Shown: one piece after another, positions 5,662 to 12,873 of the stretch
Position numbering within the stretch: position 1 is the stretch's first letter
Layout: the number at the start of each line of letters is the position of its first letter
From: RBG-16-66-20 sp964616875
GTDB taxonomy: Bacteria; Pseudomonadota; Gammaproteobacteria; Burkholderiales; SG8-39
Assembly: GCA_964616875.1 (NCBI GenBank)
Contig: CAZTSJ010000354.1
Location: 1-17,019, forward strand
DNA length: 17,019 nt
Reading direction: 5' to 3'
Position numbers and translations under genes: made by a program
The notes under the pieces: generated by a model
Seen by the model: the letters and a program-made list of their open reading frames with translations, nothing else
Databases searched by the model: none
What the model was told of the DNA's origin: nothing

Positions 5662-6837
5662 ATGAGCTTCACCACGCTCGGCCTCGACCCGTCCCTGCTC
5701 GCAACCCTGACTTCGCTCGGCTATGCGCAGCCCACGGCCGTCCAGATGGCCGCCATTCCGGCGGCGATCGCCGGCGGCGACCTGCTGGTGTCCTCGCAGA
5801 CCGGCAGCGGCAAGACCGCCGCCTTCGTTTTGCCCGCGCTGCAGCGCCTGTACAAGCCCTCCGCGCTATCGGGCATGGGCCCGCGCATCCTGATCCTTAC
5901 GCCGACGCGCGAACTGGCACTCCAGGTGCAGAAAGCCACGCACAGCTACGGCAGCGGCCAGCGCCTGCGCACCGCGAGCGTCGTGGGCGGCATGCCCTAC
6001 GGCCTGCAGCTGAAGCTCCTCTCCCGCCCCGTGGACATCGTCATCGCCACGCCGGGACGCCTGAAGGACCACATGGACCGGCGCACGGTGAACCTGGGCC
6101 GCGTCGAGCTGCTGGTGCTCGATGAAGCCGACCGCATGCTCGACATGGGCTTCCAGGAAGAGATCGACGCCATCGTCGCGCGCATCCCGAAAGAGCGCCA
6201 GACGCTGCTGTTTTCGGCCACGCTCGAAGGCATCGTCGGCCGGCTCGCCGAGCGAGTGACGAGGAACCCGAAGCGCATCGCCATCGCAAAGGTGGCGGAA
6301 ACGAAGCTCGACATCACGCAGCACGCGCTGGTCGCGGACAACGACGCGCACAAGGTGCGCATGCTCGATACGCTGCTGCGCGAAGAAGAGGTCGACCAGA
6401 CGCTGGTTTTCACCGCCACCAAGCGGACCGCCGAGGAACTCTCGGGCGAACTGCTAGGCAAGGGCTTCGACGTGGGCGCGCTGCACGGCGACATGCGCCA
6501 ACGCGAGCGCAGCCAGATGCTGCAGCGCCTGCGCGAGCGCAAGATGAAAGTGCTGGTAGCGACGGATGTCGCCGCGCGCGGCATCGACGTGCCCGGCATC
6601 AACCTGGTGGTGAACTACGACGCGCCGCGCCAGGCCGAGGACTACGTGCACCGCATCGGCCGCACCGGACGCGCCGGGCGCGCCGGCGTCGCCGTCACCT
6701 TCCTCGGCCACGCCGACCGGCACCTGGTGCGCCAGATCGAGCGCTACACCGGCAACACCGTGAGCATGATGGTCATCCCCGGTCTGGAGCCGAAGAGAAA
6801 CGAGAAAAACGGGGTCAGACCCCGCTCTTCACGCTAG
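5662..6837 (+). CDS. rhlE: DEAD-box ATP-dependent RNA helicase (RhlE-like)
   Basis: This 391-aa protein has every DEAD-box motif. They are the Q motif (Phe3 to Gln28), SQTGSGKT (45-52), PTRELA (81-86), TPGR (130-133), DEAD (154-157), SAT (185-187), VARGID-type AARGID (304-309) and HRIGRTGR (330-337). It unwinds short RNA duplexes using ATP and belongs with the RhlE group, linked to ribosome maturation and cold growth. The ATG at 5662 has GAAGGA six bases upstream. Relatives I recall have a long basic C-terminal tail; here the protein stops soon after VIPGLEPKR, and its last residues (NGVRPRSSR) are encoded across a dispersed GGGGTCAGACCCC palindrome. The tail may have been cut off by that element. 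The core should still be active. Confidence 0.9.
   Translation: MSFTTLGLDPSLLATLTSLGYAQPTAVQMAAIPAAIAGGDLLVSSQTGSGKTAAFVLPALQRLYKPSALSGMGPRILILTPTRELALQVQKATHSYGSGQRLRTASVVGGMPYGLQLKLLSRPVDIVIATPGRLKDHMDRRTVNLGRVELLVLDEADRMLDMGFQEEIDAIVARIPKERQTLLFSATLEGIVGRLAERVTRNPKRIAIAKVAETKLDITQHALVADNDAHKVRMLDTLLREEEVDQTLVFTATKRTAEELSGELLGKGFDVGALHGDMRQRERSQMLQRLRERKMKVLVATDVAARGIDVPGINLVVNYDAPRQAEDYVHRIGRTGRAGRAGVAVTFLGHADRHLVRQIERYTGNTVSMMVIPGLEPKRNEKNGVRPRSSR
6811..6823. repeat. Dispersed GGGGTCAGACCCC palindrome at the helicase 3' end
   Basis: Perfect 13-bp palindrome (one central base) lying inside the last codons of the helicase gene, 14 bases before its stop codon ends. It is the same element as at 3451-3473 and, as a half copy, at 874-885. 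GC-rich arms could form a short hairpin, but no T-run follows. Confidence 0.75.
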
Positions 6838-6897
6838 AAGCTGCGTGGCATGCTGGGCTCCGCGCGGGCATACTATGGCGAGGAAGGAGATATTCGC

Positions 6898-7509
6898 ATG
6901 AAATCCACCACGCTCCGCGCGCTCGCGATCGCCGCCATCCTCTTGGTTCCCTGCGCGCCGCTTGCGGCCGAGGAACCCGAAGCGGTGTACGCCAAATTCC
7001 ACCGCGGCGCGGTCTCCGGCAACCTGGAGGAAATGTTCCGCTACGCGCCGGCAGCGCGGCGTGCCGAGCTGATGACGATGTCGGCGGCGCAAAAGGACGC
7101 GCAGGTGAAAATGGTCGCGCTGATGCTGCCGCGCGCCTTCGTCGTTCGCAACAAGACGCTGAATCCCGCCGGCAGCAGCGCGCGCCTGATGCTGAGCGGC
7201 CCGGGCACAAGGTTCATCGACGGCAAAACCGAAACCTTCTACGGCGTGATCGCGATGGTTCAGGAGGCCGGCGAGTGGAAGGTCAGCGAGTCGAACTGGA
7301 GCAATGAGCAGCCGGCCAATTTCGCGGCCGCGCGGCCCACGGCCTCGGCGGCCGCGCCTGCTGCCGCGGGCAAGGCGCCGGCAAAAGCCGCGGCCAAAGC
7401 GCCCGCGTCGATGGTCGGGTCGCCCGCGCCGCGCACGCTCGGCGCCGCCAAGCCGCCGTGTGTCTACAAGGCGGTGATGACCGCCGAGGATGTTGAGAAC
7501 TGCAAGTAG
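6898..7509 (+). CDS. Exported protein of unknown function
   Basis: This 203-aa protein starts at the ATG at 6898, which has AAGGAG eight bases upstream; a frame open from 6850 lacks such a site. Residues 1-23 are a signal peptide (LAIAAILLVPCAPLAAEE). The folded part (about 24-124) has an alternating helix/strand pattern ending in GVIAMVQEAGEWKVSESNW. This suggests the small cone-like fold of NTF2/DUF4878-type periplasmic proteins, but I cannot confirm the family. A low-complexity Ala/Lys/Pro linker (about 130-180) follows, then a C-terminal motif with Cys188 and Cys202 (PPCVYKAVMTAEDVENCK) that might form a disulfide. It ends three bases before the convergent infA gene ends. Confidence 0.75.
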   Translation: MKSTTLRALAIAAILLVPCAPLAAEEPEAVYAKFHRGAVSGNLEEMFRYAPAARRAELMTMSAAQKDAQVKMVALMLPRAFVVRNKTLNPAGSSARLMLSGPGTRFIDGKTETFYGVIAMVQEAGEWKVSESNWSNEQPANFAAARPTASAAAPAAAGKAPAKAAAKAPASMVGSPAPRTLGAAKPPCVYKAVMTAEDVENCK

Positions 7510-7512
7510 GAG

Positions 7513-7782
7513 TTAACGCTTCTTGTACTGCGGCCGGCGCACCGGCGCGGCCATCGGACGCTCGTCCTTGTGCCGGAAGCTGATGCGGCCGCGGGTGAGG
7601 TCGTAGGGCGATATTTCCAGGCTGACGCGGTCGCCGGCGAGGATGCGGATGCGGTGCCGGACGACCTTGCCGCCGGCGTAAGCGAGCACGCTCGCGCCGT
7701 TGGTGAGCTCGACGCGGAACTGCGTGTTGGGCAGGACTTCCTGCACCACGCCTTCCATCTCGAGCATCTCTTCTTTTGCCAT
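7513..7782 (-). CDS. infA: Translation initiation factor IF-1 (long form)
   Basis: The 89-aa product is an S1/OB-fold IF-1: MEGVVQEVLPNTQFRVELTNG (9-29), VLAYAGGKVVRHRIRIL and GDRVSLEISPYDLTRGRISFRHK are classic IF-1 blocks. IF-1 sits in the 30S A site and helps IF-2 and IF-3 set the start codon. The usual protein is about 72 aa. This one adds a basic tail (APVRRPQYKKR), like the second infA paralogue of betaproteobacteria, so another copy probably sits in the ribosomal-protein cluster elsewhere. The ATG has GAAGGA nine bases upstream. It stands downstream of the DUF2889 gene on the same strand. The nearby RhlE-like helicase suggests a shared link to translation under stress, which is inference. 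Confidence 0.95.
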   Translation of the reverse strand: MAKEEMLEMEGVVQEVLPNTQFRVELTNGASVLAYAGGKVVRHRIRILAGDRVSLEISPYDLTRGRISFRHKDERPMAAPVRRPQYKKR

Positions 7783-7832
7783 TCAATTCCTTCGCTTGCA
7801 GGGACGCGCAGTATATCTCAGCCCCGTGAAGG

Positions 7833-8399
7833 TCAGGAGCGGGGCCTGTAATGCAGTGGATAGAGCTTTCTCACCACTTCGCCATCGGCGGCCCAGGCCT
7901 TGCAGCCATCGATGAAACGCGGCTTTTTACCGCTTTGGTCGGGCGCCTCTTCAACCGCGGCCTGCCCCGCCTTGGGCCAGCTGCCCATGGTCTGGAACGC
8001 CACCGTCGCGGCGGGCATGAGCAGTTCGGTGATGTGGGTGCAACCCTTGGTGCGCCCGACTGCTTCGGTGACGGCTTTTCTCCAGCCGCCGCCGACTTTC
8101 GCGCCGATCAACGCCTTGTAGGCGGGCGCGACGCTGGGACAGATGTCGTAGGGCCCGTCGTTGGTGGTCACTTCGATGTCGCGCACCGTCATCGACGCAT
8201 CGAGCGTGAGGCGCAGCTGCATGTCGTGCACGTGCATGCCGGCGTCGCGGTGGCCGCGGAAGACTTCTTCGACCGCATAGGTTTTCTGGTCGATGATCCG
8301 CGCCTCGATGTCGAACAGGCCGTCGTCGCGCTCGAAGCCCTCGCATTTGATGCTGCGCGTGTGCAGGTGGCGGCGCGGCGCGGGTGCGGGAAGGCTCAT
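7833..8399 (-). CDS. DUF2889 domain protein
   Basis: The 188-aa product matches DUF2889 along most of its length. Family blocks are RRHLHTRSIKCEGFERDDGLFDIEARI (9-35, first half strongly conserved), the HVHDMQLRLTLD stretch, the GPYDICP stretch, and GCTHITELLMPAATVAFQTM near 118-137. The many conserved His, Cys and Asp residues suggest a ligand- or metal-binding site, but no activity is established for the family to my knowledge. There is no signal peptide. The ATG at 8399 has AGGA eight bases upstream. It lies 50 bases upstream of infA on the same strand. That gap contains a GCCCCG/CGGGGC inverted repeat (7821-7845) overlapping the stop codon, without a T-run. Confidence 0.8.
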   Translation of the reverse strand: MSLPAPAPRRHLHTRSIKCEGFERDDGLFDIEARIIDQKTYAVEEVFRGHRDAGMHVHDMQLRLTLDASMTVRDIEVTTNDGPYDICPSVAPAYKALIGAKVGGGWRKAVTEAVGRTKGCTHITELLMPAATVAFQTMGSWPKAGQAAVEEAPDQSGKKPRFIDGCKAWAADGEVVRKLYPLHYRPRS

Positions 8400-8450
8400 G
8401 GAGTTTCCTGTCTAAGGGTTGGCGCTACTGTACCAAATCCGGCGCGCCGC

Positions 8451-8479
8451 TTGCCCGCGCCAATATGGTCATTTAGAAT
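8451..8479 (+). promoter_or_regulatory. sigma-70 promoter of the Phd/VapC pair, predicted leaderless
   Basis: TTGCCC (8451-8456) and TAGAAT (8474-8479) are 17 bases apart. Counting from the -10, the expected transcription start is 8486, the A of the antitoxin's ATG. No Shine-Dalgarno sequence precedes that ATG, which agrees with a leaderless mRNA. Confidence 0.6.
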
Positions 8480-8493
8480 ATCAATATGGACAT
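8461..8493. repeat. Two 12-bp direct repeats flanking the -10 box (candidate operator)
   Basis: CAATATGGTCAT (8461-8472) and CAATATGGACAT (8482-8493) differ at one base and are 21 bp apart, two helical turns, so they face the same side of DNA. Each has an ATATG..CAT dyad. They bracket the -10 box, and the second contains the start codon. Phd-type antitoxins bind such paired sites to repress their operon. Confidence 0.65.
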
Positions 8494-8731
8494 ATCGGTC
8501 ACCGAATTCAAGCAGCACTGCCTCGAGATCATCCGCCGGGTCGAGCGCAACGGCGCGCCGGTAGCGATCACGCGGCGCGGGCGGGTGGTCGCGCAGCTGC
8601 GCCGGCCCGCAATCGCGCAGGGCGCGCCCGGCGCGAAGCCCTGGGAACGTCTGCGCGCGGCCGGCGGGCGGCTGCTCGGGACTCCCGGCGAGTCGGTGCT
8701 GCGCGAGGAGGATTTCGAGGCGCTGCGTTGA
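8486..8731 (+). CDS. Phd/YefM-type antitoxin
   Basis: The 81-aa product has the Phd/YefM N-terminal DNA-binding domain: MDISVTEFKQHCLEIIRRVE (1-20), then APVAITRRGRVVAQLRR, the beta-hairpin and basic strand typical of the family. The C-terminal half (about 45-81) is acidic and Arg-rich and would wrap the toxin. It should neutralise the VapC encoded next and repress its own promoter through the 8461/8482 repeats. There is no ribosome-binding site before the ATG, consistent with a leaderless transcript. Its TGA overlaps the toxin's TTG start by four bases. Confidence 0.85.
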   Translation: MDISVTEFKQHCLEIIRRVERNGAPVAITRRGRVVAQLRRPAIAQGAPGAKPWERLRAAGGRLLGTPGESVLREEDFEALR

Positions 8732-9129
8732 GCGTTTTGCTCGACACCCATGTCTGGGTGTGGTGGCTGACGCCCCGCTCGCCGCTGTCGCGACGAGAGA
8801 GGGACGCGCTCGACGCGCTCGCGGCGCGGCGCGAACTCAGCCTCTCGGCGATCAGCCTCTGGGAAGCGCAAATGCTCCACGCCAAAGGCCGGCTCGACGT
8901 TCCCCTCGCGTTTGCCGACTGGATAGAGCAGGCAGCGGACGAGCGCGTGATTGCGGTTTTGCCCCTCGATACCGGGGTCATTCTCGCGCTGGATTCCCTG
9001 CCGCGGTCGTTTCACGGCGACCCTGCCGACCGCCTGATTGTGGCGACCGCGCGGTCGCGGCGCATGCCGCTGGCGACCCACGACGCGGCCATCCGACGCT
9101 CCCGCGTGGTCCCGTTGTGGAAAGCCTGA
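8728..9129 (+). CDS. vapC: VapC-type PIN-domain toxin
   Basis: This 133-aa PIN-domain ribonuclease has the full acidic set: Asp6 (LLDTHVWVWW), Glu46 (ISLWEAQML), Asp98/Asp101 (FHGDPADRLIVATAR) and Asp119 (LATHDAAI). This is the VapC subgroup that pairs with Phd-like antitoxins; it would cleave specific RNAs when free. The start is taken as TTG at 8728 because LLDTH must lie close to the N-terminus and no ATG or GTG fits. The TTGA overlap with the antitoxin stop implies translational coupling and lower toxin output. It converges on the alpha/beta hydrolase gene, 28 bases away. Confidence 0.88.
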   Translation: MSVLLDTHVWVWWLTPRSPLSRRERDALDALAARRELSLSAISLWEAQMLHAKGRLDVPLAFADWIEQAADERVIAVLPLDTGVILALDSLPRSFHGDPADRLIVATARSRRMPLATHDAAIRRSRVVPLWKA

Positions 9130-9157
9130 GACCTGTTCCACTGGACAATTCGCTGCG

Positions 9158-11152
9158 CTACCAGGCACGCCCCGCACGGGCGGTTGTTTTTTCCACGTCT
9201 TCCTCTAGATAAAAGCCGCGGCGCTGCAGCTCCTGCGCCGCAGAGCGGATTCTAGAGAGAAAACCGGCCCGGTCCTGGTAGCGTTCCGCAAGCGAGGGCC
9301 GCGGATCCTTCGCCGCCTCGCGCTCGGCGGCGCTGCGCGCGAACGGCAGCGCCATGCCCTCCAGCATGCACAGCTCGCCCGCCGCACCGGCCGCGGCGCT
9401 GCGCAGCGACCAGCCGGTGGTGGTGGCCGCCGGCACCGCCTGCTCGGGCAGGCGCAGCCCGGCGCGCTCGTTGCCGTCGGTGTCGATGGCGGGCACCAGC
9501 ACCGGGTAGCGGAACTGGTGCGGCGTGGGCGGCACGGTGTCGATGATGCCCTCGGCGATCCGCGCGCCGTAGTCGAACTGCGCCAGCGGATTGGGCGCGC
9601 GCGGCGCGGCCAATCCCGAGGGTCGTGGCCACTTCAGGGCGGCGGCGCTCACCAGCGTGCCATCGGCAATTCTCGGGTAGACGCTCGCCGGCGGCGGCGC
9701 GCCGCCCTTCACCCAGCGATCGAGCGCGAGCAGCAGCGCGCGCAGCGCCGGGCGCGGATCCACCACCGTGTTCGCGGGCGCCGCACAAGCGCCCTTGGGC
9801 ATGGTCGGGGCGATCGCGTGCTGAGTGCCGGCAAAGTGGTAGATGCGCACGTTCTCCGGCAGCGCGAGGTCCTTCTGTCCCGCTGCGTCGGTGGTGTTGA
9901 GGGAGTGCGCGCCTTGCCAGTACTCGGCAGAGGAGACGGTTTGCAGCACCTTGGGGCAGTTGTCGCGCGCGCGGCAGCGCTCGAGCAGGCCGTCTTCGCC
10001 GCGGCTCTTCGGATCGCGCAGCTTCTCGTAGGCGTAGGGGAAGGCCGCGTCCGGGTAGCCGACGAAACCGTAGCCCATGCCATGGGCGCGGTTGGGCTGC
10101 GCGAAGCGGAAGTTGAGGTAGAGGCGCGCCGCGGCGTTGTGCGGGTTGATGCCCTCGAACACCTGGCGCAGGTCCTCGGTTTCGTTGAAGCCGTGGTAGA
10201 GCATGCCGCGCAGGAAGCCGCCGCCCTGCGAGCTGCCGTGCGCGAGCGCCACCGCGATGTTGTGGCGGCCGCCGGGCCCCAGCGGATTGGCGGTGCCGGC
10301 ACCGTCCTGCTGCTGGTAGCGCAGGAAGCTGACCCAGTCGCGCGTCGCGGCATAGCCGATGCCCGCCAGCGGCGGATTGCGCGCGCGGTAGCTGAACTGG
10401 TAGAGCGCGCCGGCGCGGAATGCCTGGCCCGGCGGGGAGAGCCTGATCGCGCCGTCATCGAGGAAATCCCAGGCGGTGGCGGCGAGGGCGACGGGCGGGT
10501 CGTCGTTCTTCTCGCGCACCGTGAGCCGCGCCATGGACTTGCTCAGGGACGCGGCGGAGAACGAGAGCTGAGCCTCGGTCTGGCCGGCTTCGTCGAAAAG
10601 GAATTCGTCCCACACCGGCTGCTCCAGGCCCAGCACGCGCGGCACTTCGAGCCGCAGCGGCTGCGCGGTGCCCGGCATGTGAGGCACAACCCGGGCGAGG
10701 CCCGCATTCCAGCCGCTCCAGACCAGCGTGAAGCCCTGGCGCATGAGGAAGCCGTCGCCCGCGGAATCTGGCGCAAGCAGCGCATTGCCCGGCGGCGCGT
10801 CATTGAGCTGCTGCAGGATCATTTTGTCGCCGCGGTTGTTGACGTCGTAGAGCAGGGTGCCGTTGCCCTTGAACGGGTCTGCCGGGCGCAGGATCTCGAA
10901 ATCGGCCGAATACTCGACCTTGCCGCGCGCGTTGCGCGGGGCGATGCGGATGTCGGCGATGTTGCGGTTGGAAGGATGCGTGGCATCGAGCTCGCCGAAA
11001 AAACGCCCCACCACGCGCACATAGGGGCCGGTAGCGCCGAAGGCCTTGCCCCCGGCGTACGGCCCTTGGGAAAGAACTTGAATGCGGGTGATTTCAGCAT
11101 TTGATAATTCTGAAAATAGAAATAAAAGCAGAAAAACCAGGTTCCGGATCAC
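9158..11152 (-). CDS. Secreted alpha/beta hydrolase domain protein
   Basis: This 664-aa protein has a signal peptide (residues 1-19, LVFLLLFLFSELSNA|EIT), so it is exported. It resembles the large alpha/beta-hydrolase domain family seen in many proteobacteria. The nucleophile motif is AHGSSQGGGFLRG (Ser308), followed by FNETEDLRQVFEGINPHNA (322-340) and YHFAGTQHA with the likely catalytic His445. Conserved GYGFVGYPDAAFPY (360-373) follows the family. It should be an esterase or similar hydrolase; the substrate is unknown. The start is a GTG that overlaps the diguanylate cyclase stop (GTGA, 11149-11152), making it the last gene of a three-gene operon. The first codons are AT-rich, unlike the rest of the gene. 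Confidence 0.82.
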   Translation of the reverse strand: MIRNLVFLLLFLFSELSNAEITRIQVLSQGPYAGGKAFGATGPYVRVVGRFFGELDATHPSNRNIADIRIAPRNARGKVEYSADFEILRPADPFKGNGTLLYDVNNRGDKMILQQLNDAPPGNALLAPDSAGDGFLMRQGFTLVWSGWNAGLARVVPHMPGTAQPLRLEVPRVLGLEQPVWDEFLFDEAGQTEAQLSFSAASLSKSMARLTVREKNDDPPVALAATAWDFLDDGAIRLSPPGQAFRAGALYQFSYRARNPPLAGIGYAATRDWVSFLRYQQQDGAGTANPLGPGGRHNIAVALAHGSSQGGGFLRGMLYHGFNETEDLRQVFEGINPHNAAARLYLNFRFAQPNRAHGMGYGFVGYPDAAFPYAYEKLRDPKSRGEDGLLERCRARDNCPKVLQTVSSAEYWQGAHSLNTTDAAGQKDLALPENVRIYHFAGTQHAIAPTMPKGACAAPANTVVDPRPALRALLLALDRWVKGGAPPPASVYPRIADGTLVSAAALKWPRPSGLAAPRAPNPLAQFDYGARIAEGIIDTVPPTPHQFRYPVLVPAIDTDGNERAGLRLPEQAVPAATTTGWSLRSAAAGAAGELCMLEGMALPFARSAAEREAAKDPRPSLAERYQDRAGFLSRIRSAAQELQRRGFYLEEDVEKTTARAGRAW

Positions 11153-12429
11153 TTGCTCACCCGGTTCCTGCCGCCCTTCTTGGCGCGGTAGAGGGCCTCG
11201 TCCGCGGCCTTCAGGACCTGCGCCGGCGTTGCCTCATCGCCCGGGGCGGCGGCGCCGATGGAGATGGTGACCGAGAGCAGCTTCTCGGGGGGCTGCGATT
11301 CCTCGGCGTCCCGGGTGCGCAGCTTCTCGCCCAGTTCCTTCTCCTTGGGGCGCTCCTCGCCGCGCACCGCCATGCGGTAGGCGGCTACCGAGGCGCGAAT
11401 TTCCTCCAGGTGCGGCATTGCCTGCTCCAGCGTCGCATCGGCAAACACAACGGTGAACTCCTCGCCGCCGTAGCGGAAGGCGCGGCCGCCGCCCTCCACT
11501 TCGGCCAGGCGCGCGGCAGCCAGCTTCAGCACCTGGTCGCCGATGTCGTGCCCGTGCGTGTCGTTGAAGGACTTGAAATGGTCCACGTCGGCCATCGCCA
11601 GCACGTAGCGCGGCCCCAGGCCCGCCATCGCCTCCTGCAGCGCGCGCCGGCCCGGCAGCCCGGTGAGCTCGTCGTTGAAGGCGAGGCGGCGCGATTCCTG
11701 CAGCATGGCGACGACCAGGATCGCCCCCGCCGCGGCGCTGAACATGCCGAACACCTTCTCGCTCGCGGCCCACTCGCAGCCGATGAAGAAGGCCACCAGC
11801 GCGCCGCCCTGGCCGACCGCGATCGGCGACACGGGCCCGCCCTGCTTGAGGACCTGCGGCGTCCAGACGCGCCAGGCCGCGGCGGTGAACGCCGCGCAAA
11901 AGAGGAGGCGACCAAGGAAAGGCGGGCCGGGGAGAGGCGCGTGCGGCGAGCGCAGCAGCCAGTGATCCAGCACCGCCTGCCAGGCCGCCCCGGAGAGGTC
12001 GCTGCGGCCCGAAGAGGCGATCCAGGCCACCAGCAGGATCTCGCCCGCGAGGATGAAGAGCCACCGGTAGTCGCCGTGGTAGGACACGCCCCGCTCGGGC
12101 AGCAGCAGCGCGACCAGGATGTTGAGGGGCACCAGCACCACCGCCGCGGTGTACACCGCGCGCGCGGCAAAGGTGTCGGCGCCAAAATCGAGCGCGTAGT
12201 GGTAGCCCGCATAGGCGATCAGCAGCGAGATCGCCGCGACGAAGGCCCGCCCGCGGTTGAACCACAGGCCCATCCCGGCCCCGGCCAGGAGCACGAAGTA
12301 GGCTCCCGCCTCCGTCAACCCGGCGAGCGAGGGCGGCAGGGTCGGCCCGATCCAGAGCGCGAGCGCGGCGAGCACGAGGATCGCCGCCGGGGCAATCAGG
12401 GGGCGCAATTCAGCGGCGAGCGCGGGCAC
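11149..12429 (-). CDS. Membrane diguanylate cyclase (GGDEF domain)
   Basis: The 426-aa product has an N-terminal membrane region of several hydrophobic helices (about residues 11-30, 40-57, 63-80, 90-110, 122-140, 171-190 and 205-243). A C-terminal GGDEF domain spans about 245-426. Domain motifs are DELTGLPGRRAL (253-264), MADVDHFKSFND (279-290), RYGGEEF (319-325) and SVTISIG (386-392). GGEEF is an active signature and the metal-binding Asp281 is present, so it should make cyclic-di-GMP from two GTP. The inhibitory RxxD site is absent (EGGG at 312-315). An insertion of about 25 charged residues (about 357-383) precedes the last strand. The GTG start overlaps the upstream regulator gene by 20 bases; AAGG lies ten bases before it. 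The sensed signal is unknown. Confidence 0.9.
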   Translation of the reverse strand: MPALAAELRPLIAPAAILVLAALALWIGPTLPPSLAGLTEAGAYFVLLAGAGMGLWFNRGRAFVAAISLLIAYAGYHYALDFGADTFAARAVYTAAVVLVPLNILVALLLPERGVSYHGDYRWLFILAGEILLVAWIASSGRSDLSGAAWQAVLDHWLLRSPHAPLPGPPFLGRLLFCAAFTAAAWRVWTPQVLKQGGPVSPIAVGQGGALVAFFIGCEWAASEKVFGMFSAAAGAILVVAMLQESRRLAFNDELTGLPGRRALQEAMAGLGPRYVLAMADVDHFKSFNDTHGHDIGDQVLKLAAARLAEVEGGGRAFRYGGEEFTVVFADATLEQAMPHLEEIRASVAAYRMAVRGEERPKEKELGEKLRTRDAEESQPPEKLLSVTISIGAAAPGDEATPAQVLKAADEALYRAKKGGRNRVSK

Positions 12430-12829
12430 GGCGGCGGGCCTTGCGTTTGGGTTTCGGTCTGGGCTTGGGCTTGGGCGGCAATTCGATGCTGTGCTCGGCC
12501 GAGTGGTCCTCCAGCGTGGGCGGCGCGCCGGCGGTCTTTTCCAGCACCGCGGCGAGCTCGTCGAACACGGGCGAGGCCTCGTTGGCGCTGTAGTGGATCT
12601 GGTTGCCGACCCTCTGGGCGCCGAGCAGCCCGGCCTGTTCGAGTTGCCGGAGTTCGCGGTGCAGGGAGCCTGCGGGAATCCCCGTCAAGCGGGCAATCAT
12701 GCGCACATGAAAACTGTCCCCTGGACGCAGGAACAGAAGGGACAGCACGCGGTGGCGGTAGGCCCCGAACAGGAGGTTGGCGAGCACCTGTTCGGGGGGC
12801 AGGTCCGTGGCGAATTCCGTTCTCAACAT
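12410..12829 (-). CDS. Winged-helix transcriptional regulator (ArsR-like)
   Basis: The 139-aa product has a winged helix-turn-helix at about residues 19-82: LFGAYRHRVLSLLFLRPGDS, then VRMIARLTGIPAGSLHREL (recognition region) and LEQAGLLGAQRVGNQIHY (the wing). The tail from about 117 is a Lys/Arg/Pro stretch (PKPKPRPKPKRKARRRARAR) that would add nonspecific DNA binding. No cysteine pair for metal sensing is visible, so it is not a classical ArsR metal sensor. It is the first gene of an operon with the diguanylate cyclase and hydrolase. A near-perfect 16-bp palindrome touches its start codon and is a candidate autoregulatory site. Confidence 0.8.
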   Translation of the reverse strand: MLRTEFATDLPPEQVLANLLFGAYRHRVLSLLFLRPGDSFHVRMIARLTGIPAGSLHRELRQLEQAGLLGAQRVGNQIHYSANEASPVFDELAAVLEKTAGAPPTLEDHSAEHSIELPPKPKPRPKPKRKARRRARARR

Positions 12830-12845
12830 TGCTACGATTGTAGCA
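12830..12845 (-). promoter_or_regulatory. Operator-like palindrome abutting the regulator start codon
   Basis: On the minus strand TGCTACAATCGTAGCA sits directly before the ATG at 12829. The arms TGCTAC/GTAGCA are perfect and only one inner base pair is broken. A TAATAT (12850-12845), possibly a -10 box, touches its upstream end; no convincing -35 was found. Binding here would block transcription, so self-repression by the winged-helix protein is likely. Confidence 0.6.
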
Positions 12846-12873
12846 TATTAGAGAACGATTTGCTCAGCCTCCC

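Noticed and set aside
7810..7815. TATACT on the minus strand as the -10 box of an infA promoter
   Set aside because: No acceptable -35 lies at 15-18 bases spacing, so a promoter is not supported.
7821..7845. GCCCCG/CGGGGC inverted repeat between the DUF2889 gene and infA as a terminator
   Set aside because: The stem is only six pairs with a 13-base loop, overlaps the stop codon and has no T-run on either strand.
9518..11104. Long open frame (528 codons) on the plus strand opposite the alpha/beta hydrolase gene
   Set aside because: It is a mirror of GC-rich codons on the other strand. Its translation is Arg/Ala/Gly-rich with no recognisable domain, while the minus strand has a signal peptide and hydrolase motifs.
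11101..12843. Long plus-strand frame (580 codons) opposite the diguanylate cyclase and regulator genes
   Set aside because: It is low-complexity and charge-rich, covers two well-supported minus-strand genes, and has no domain.
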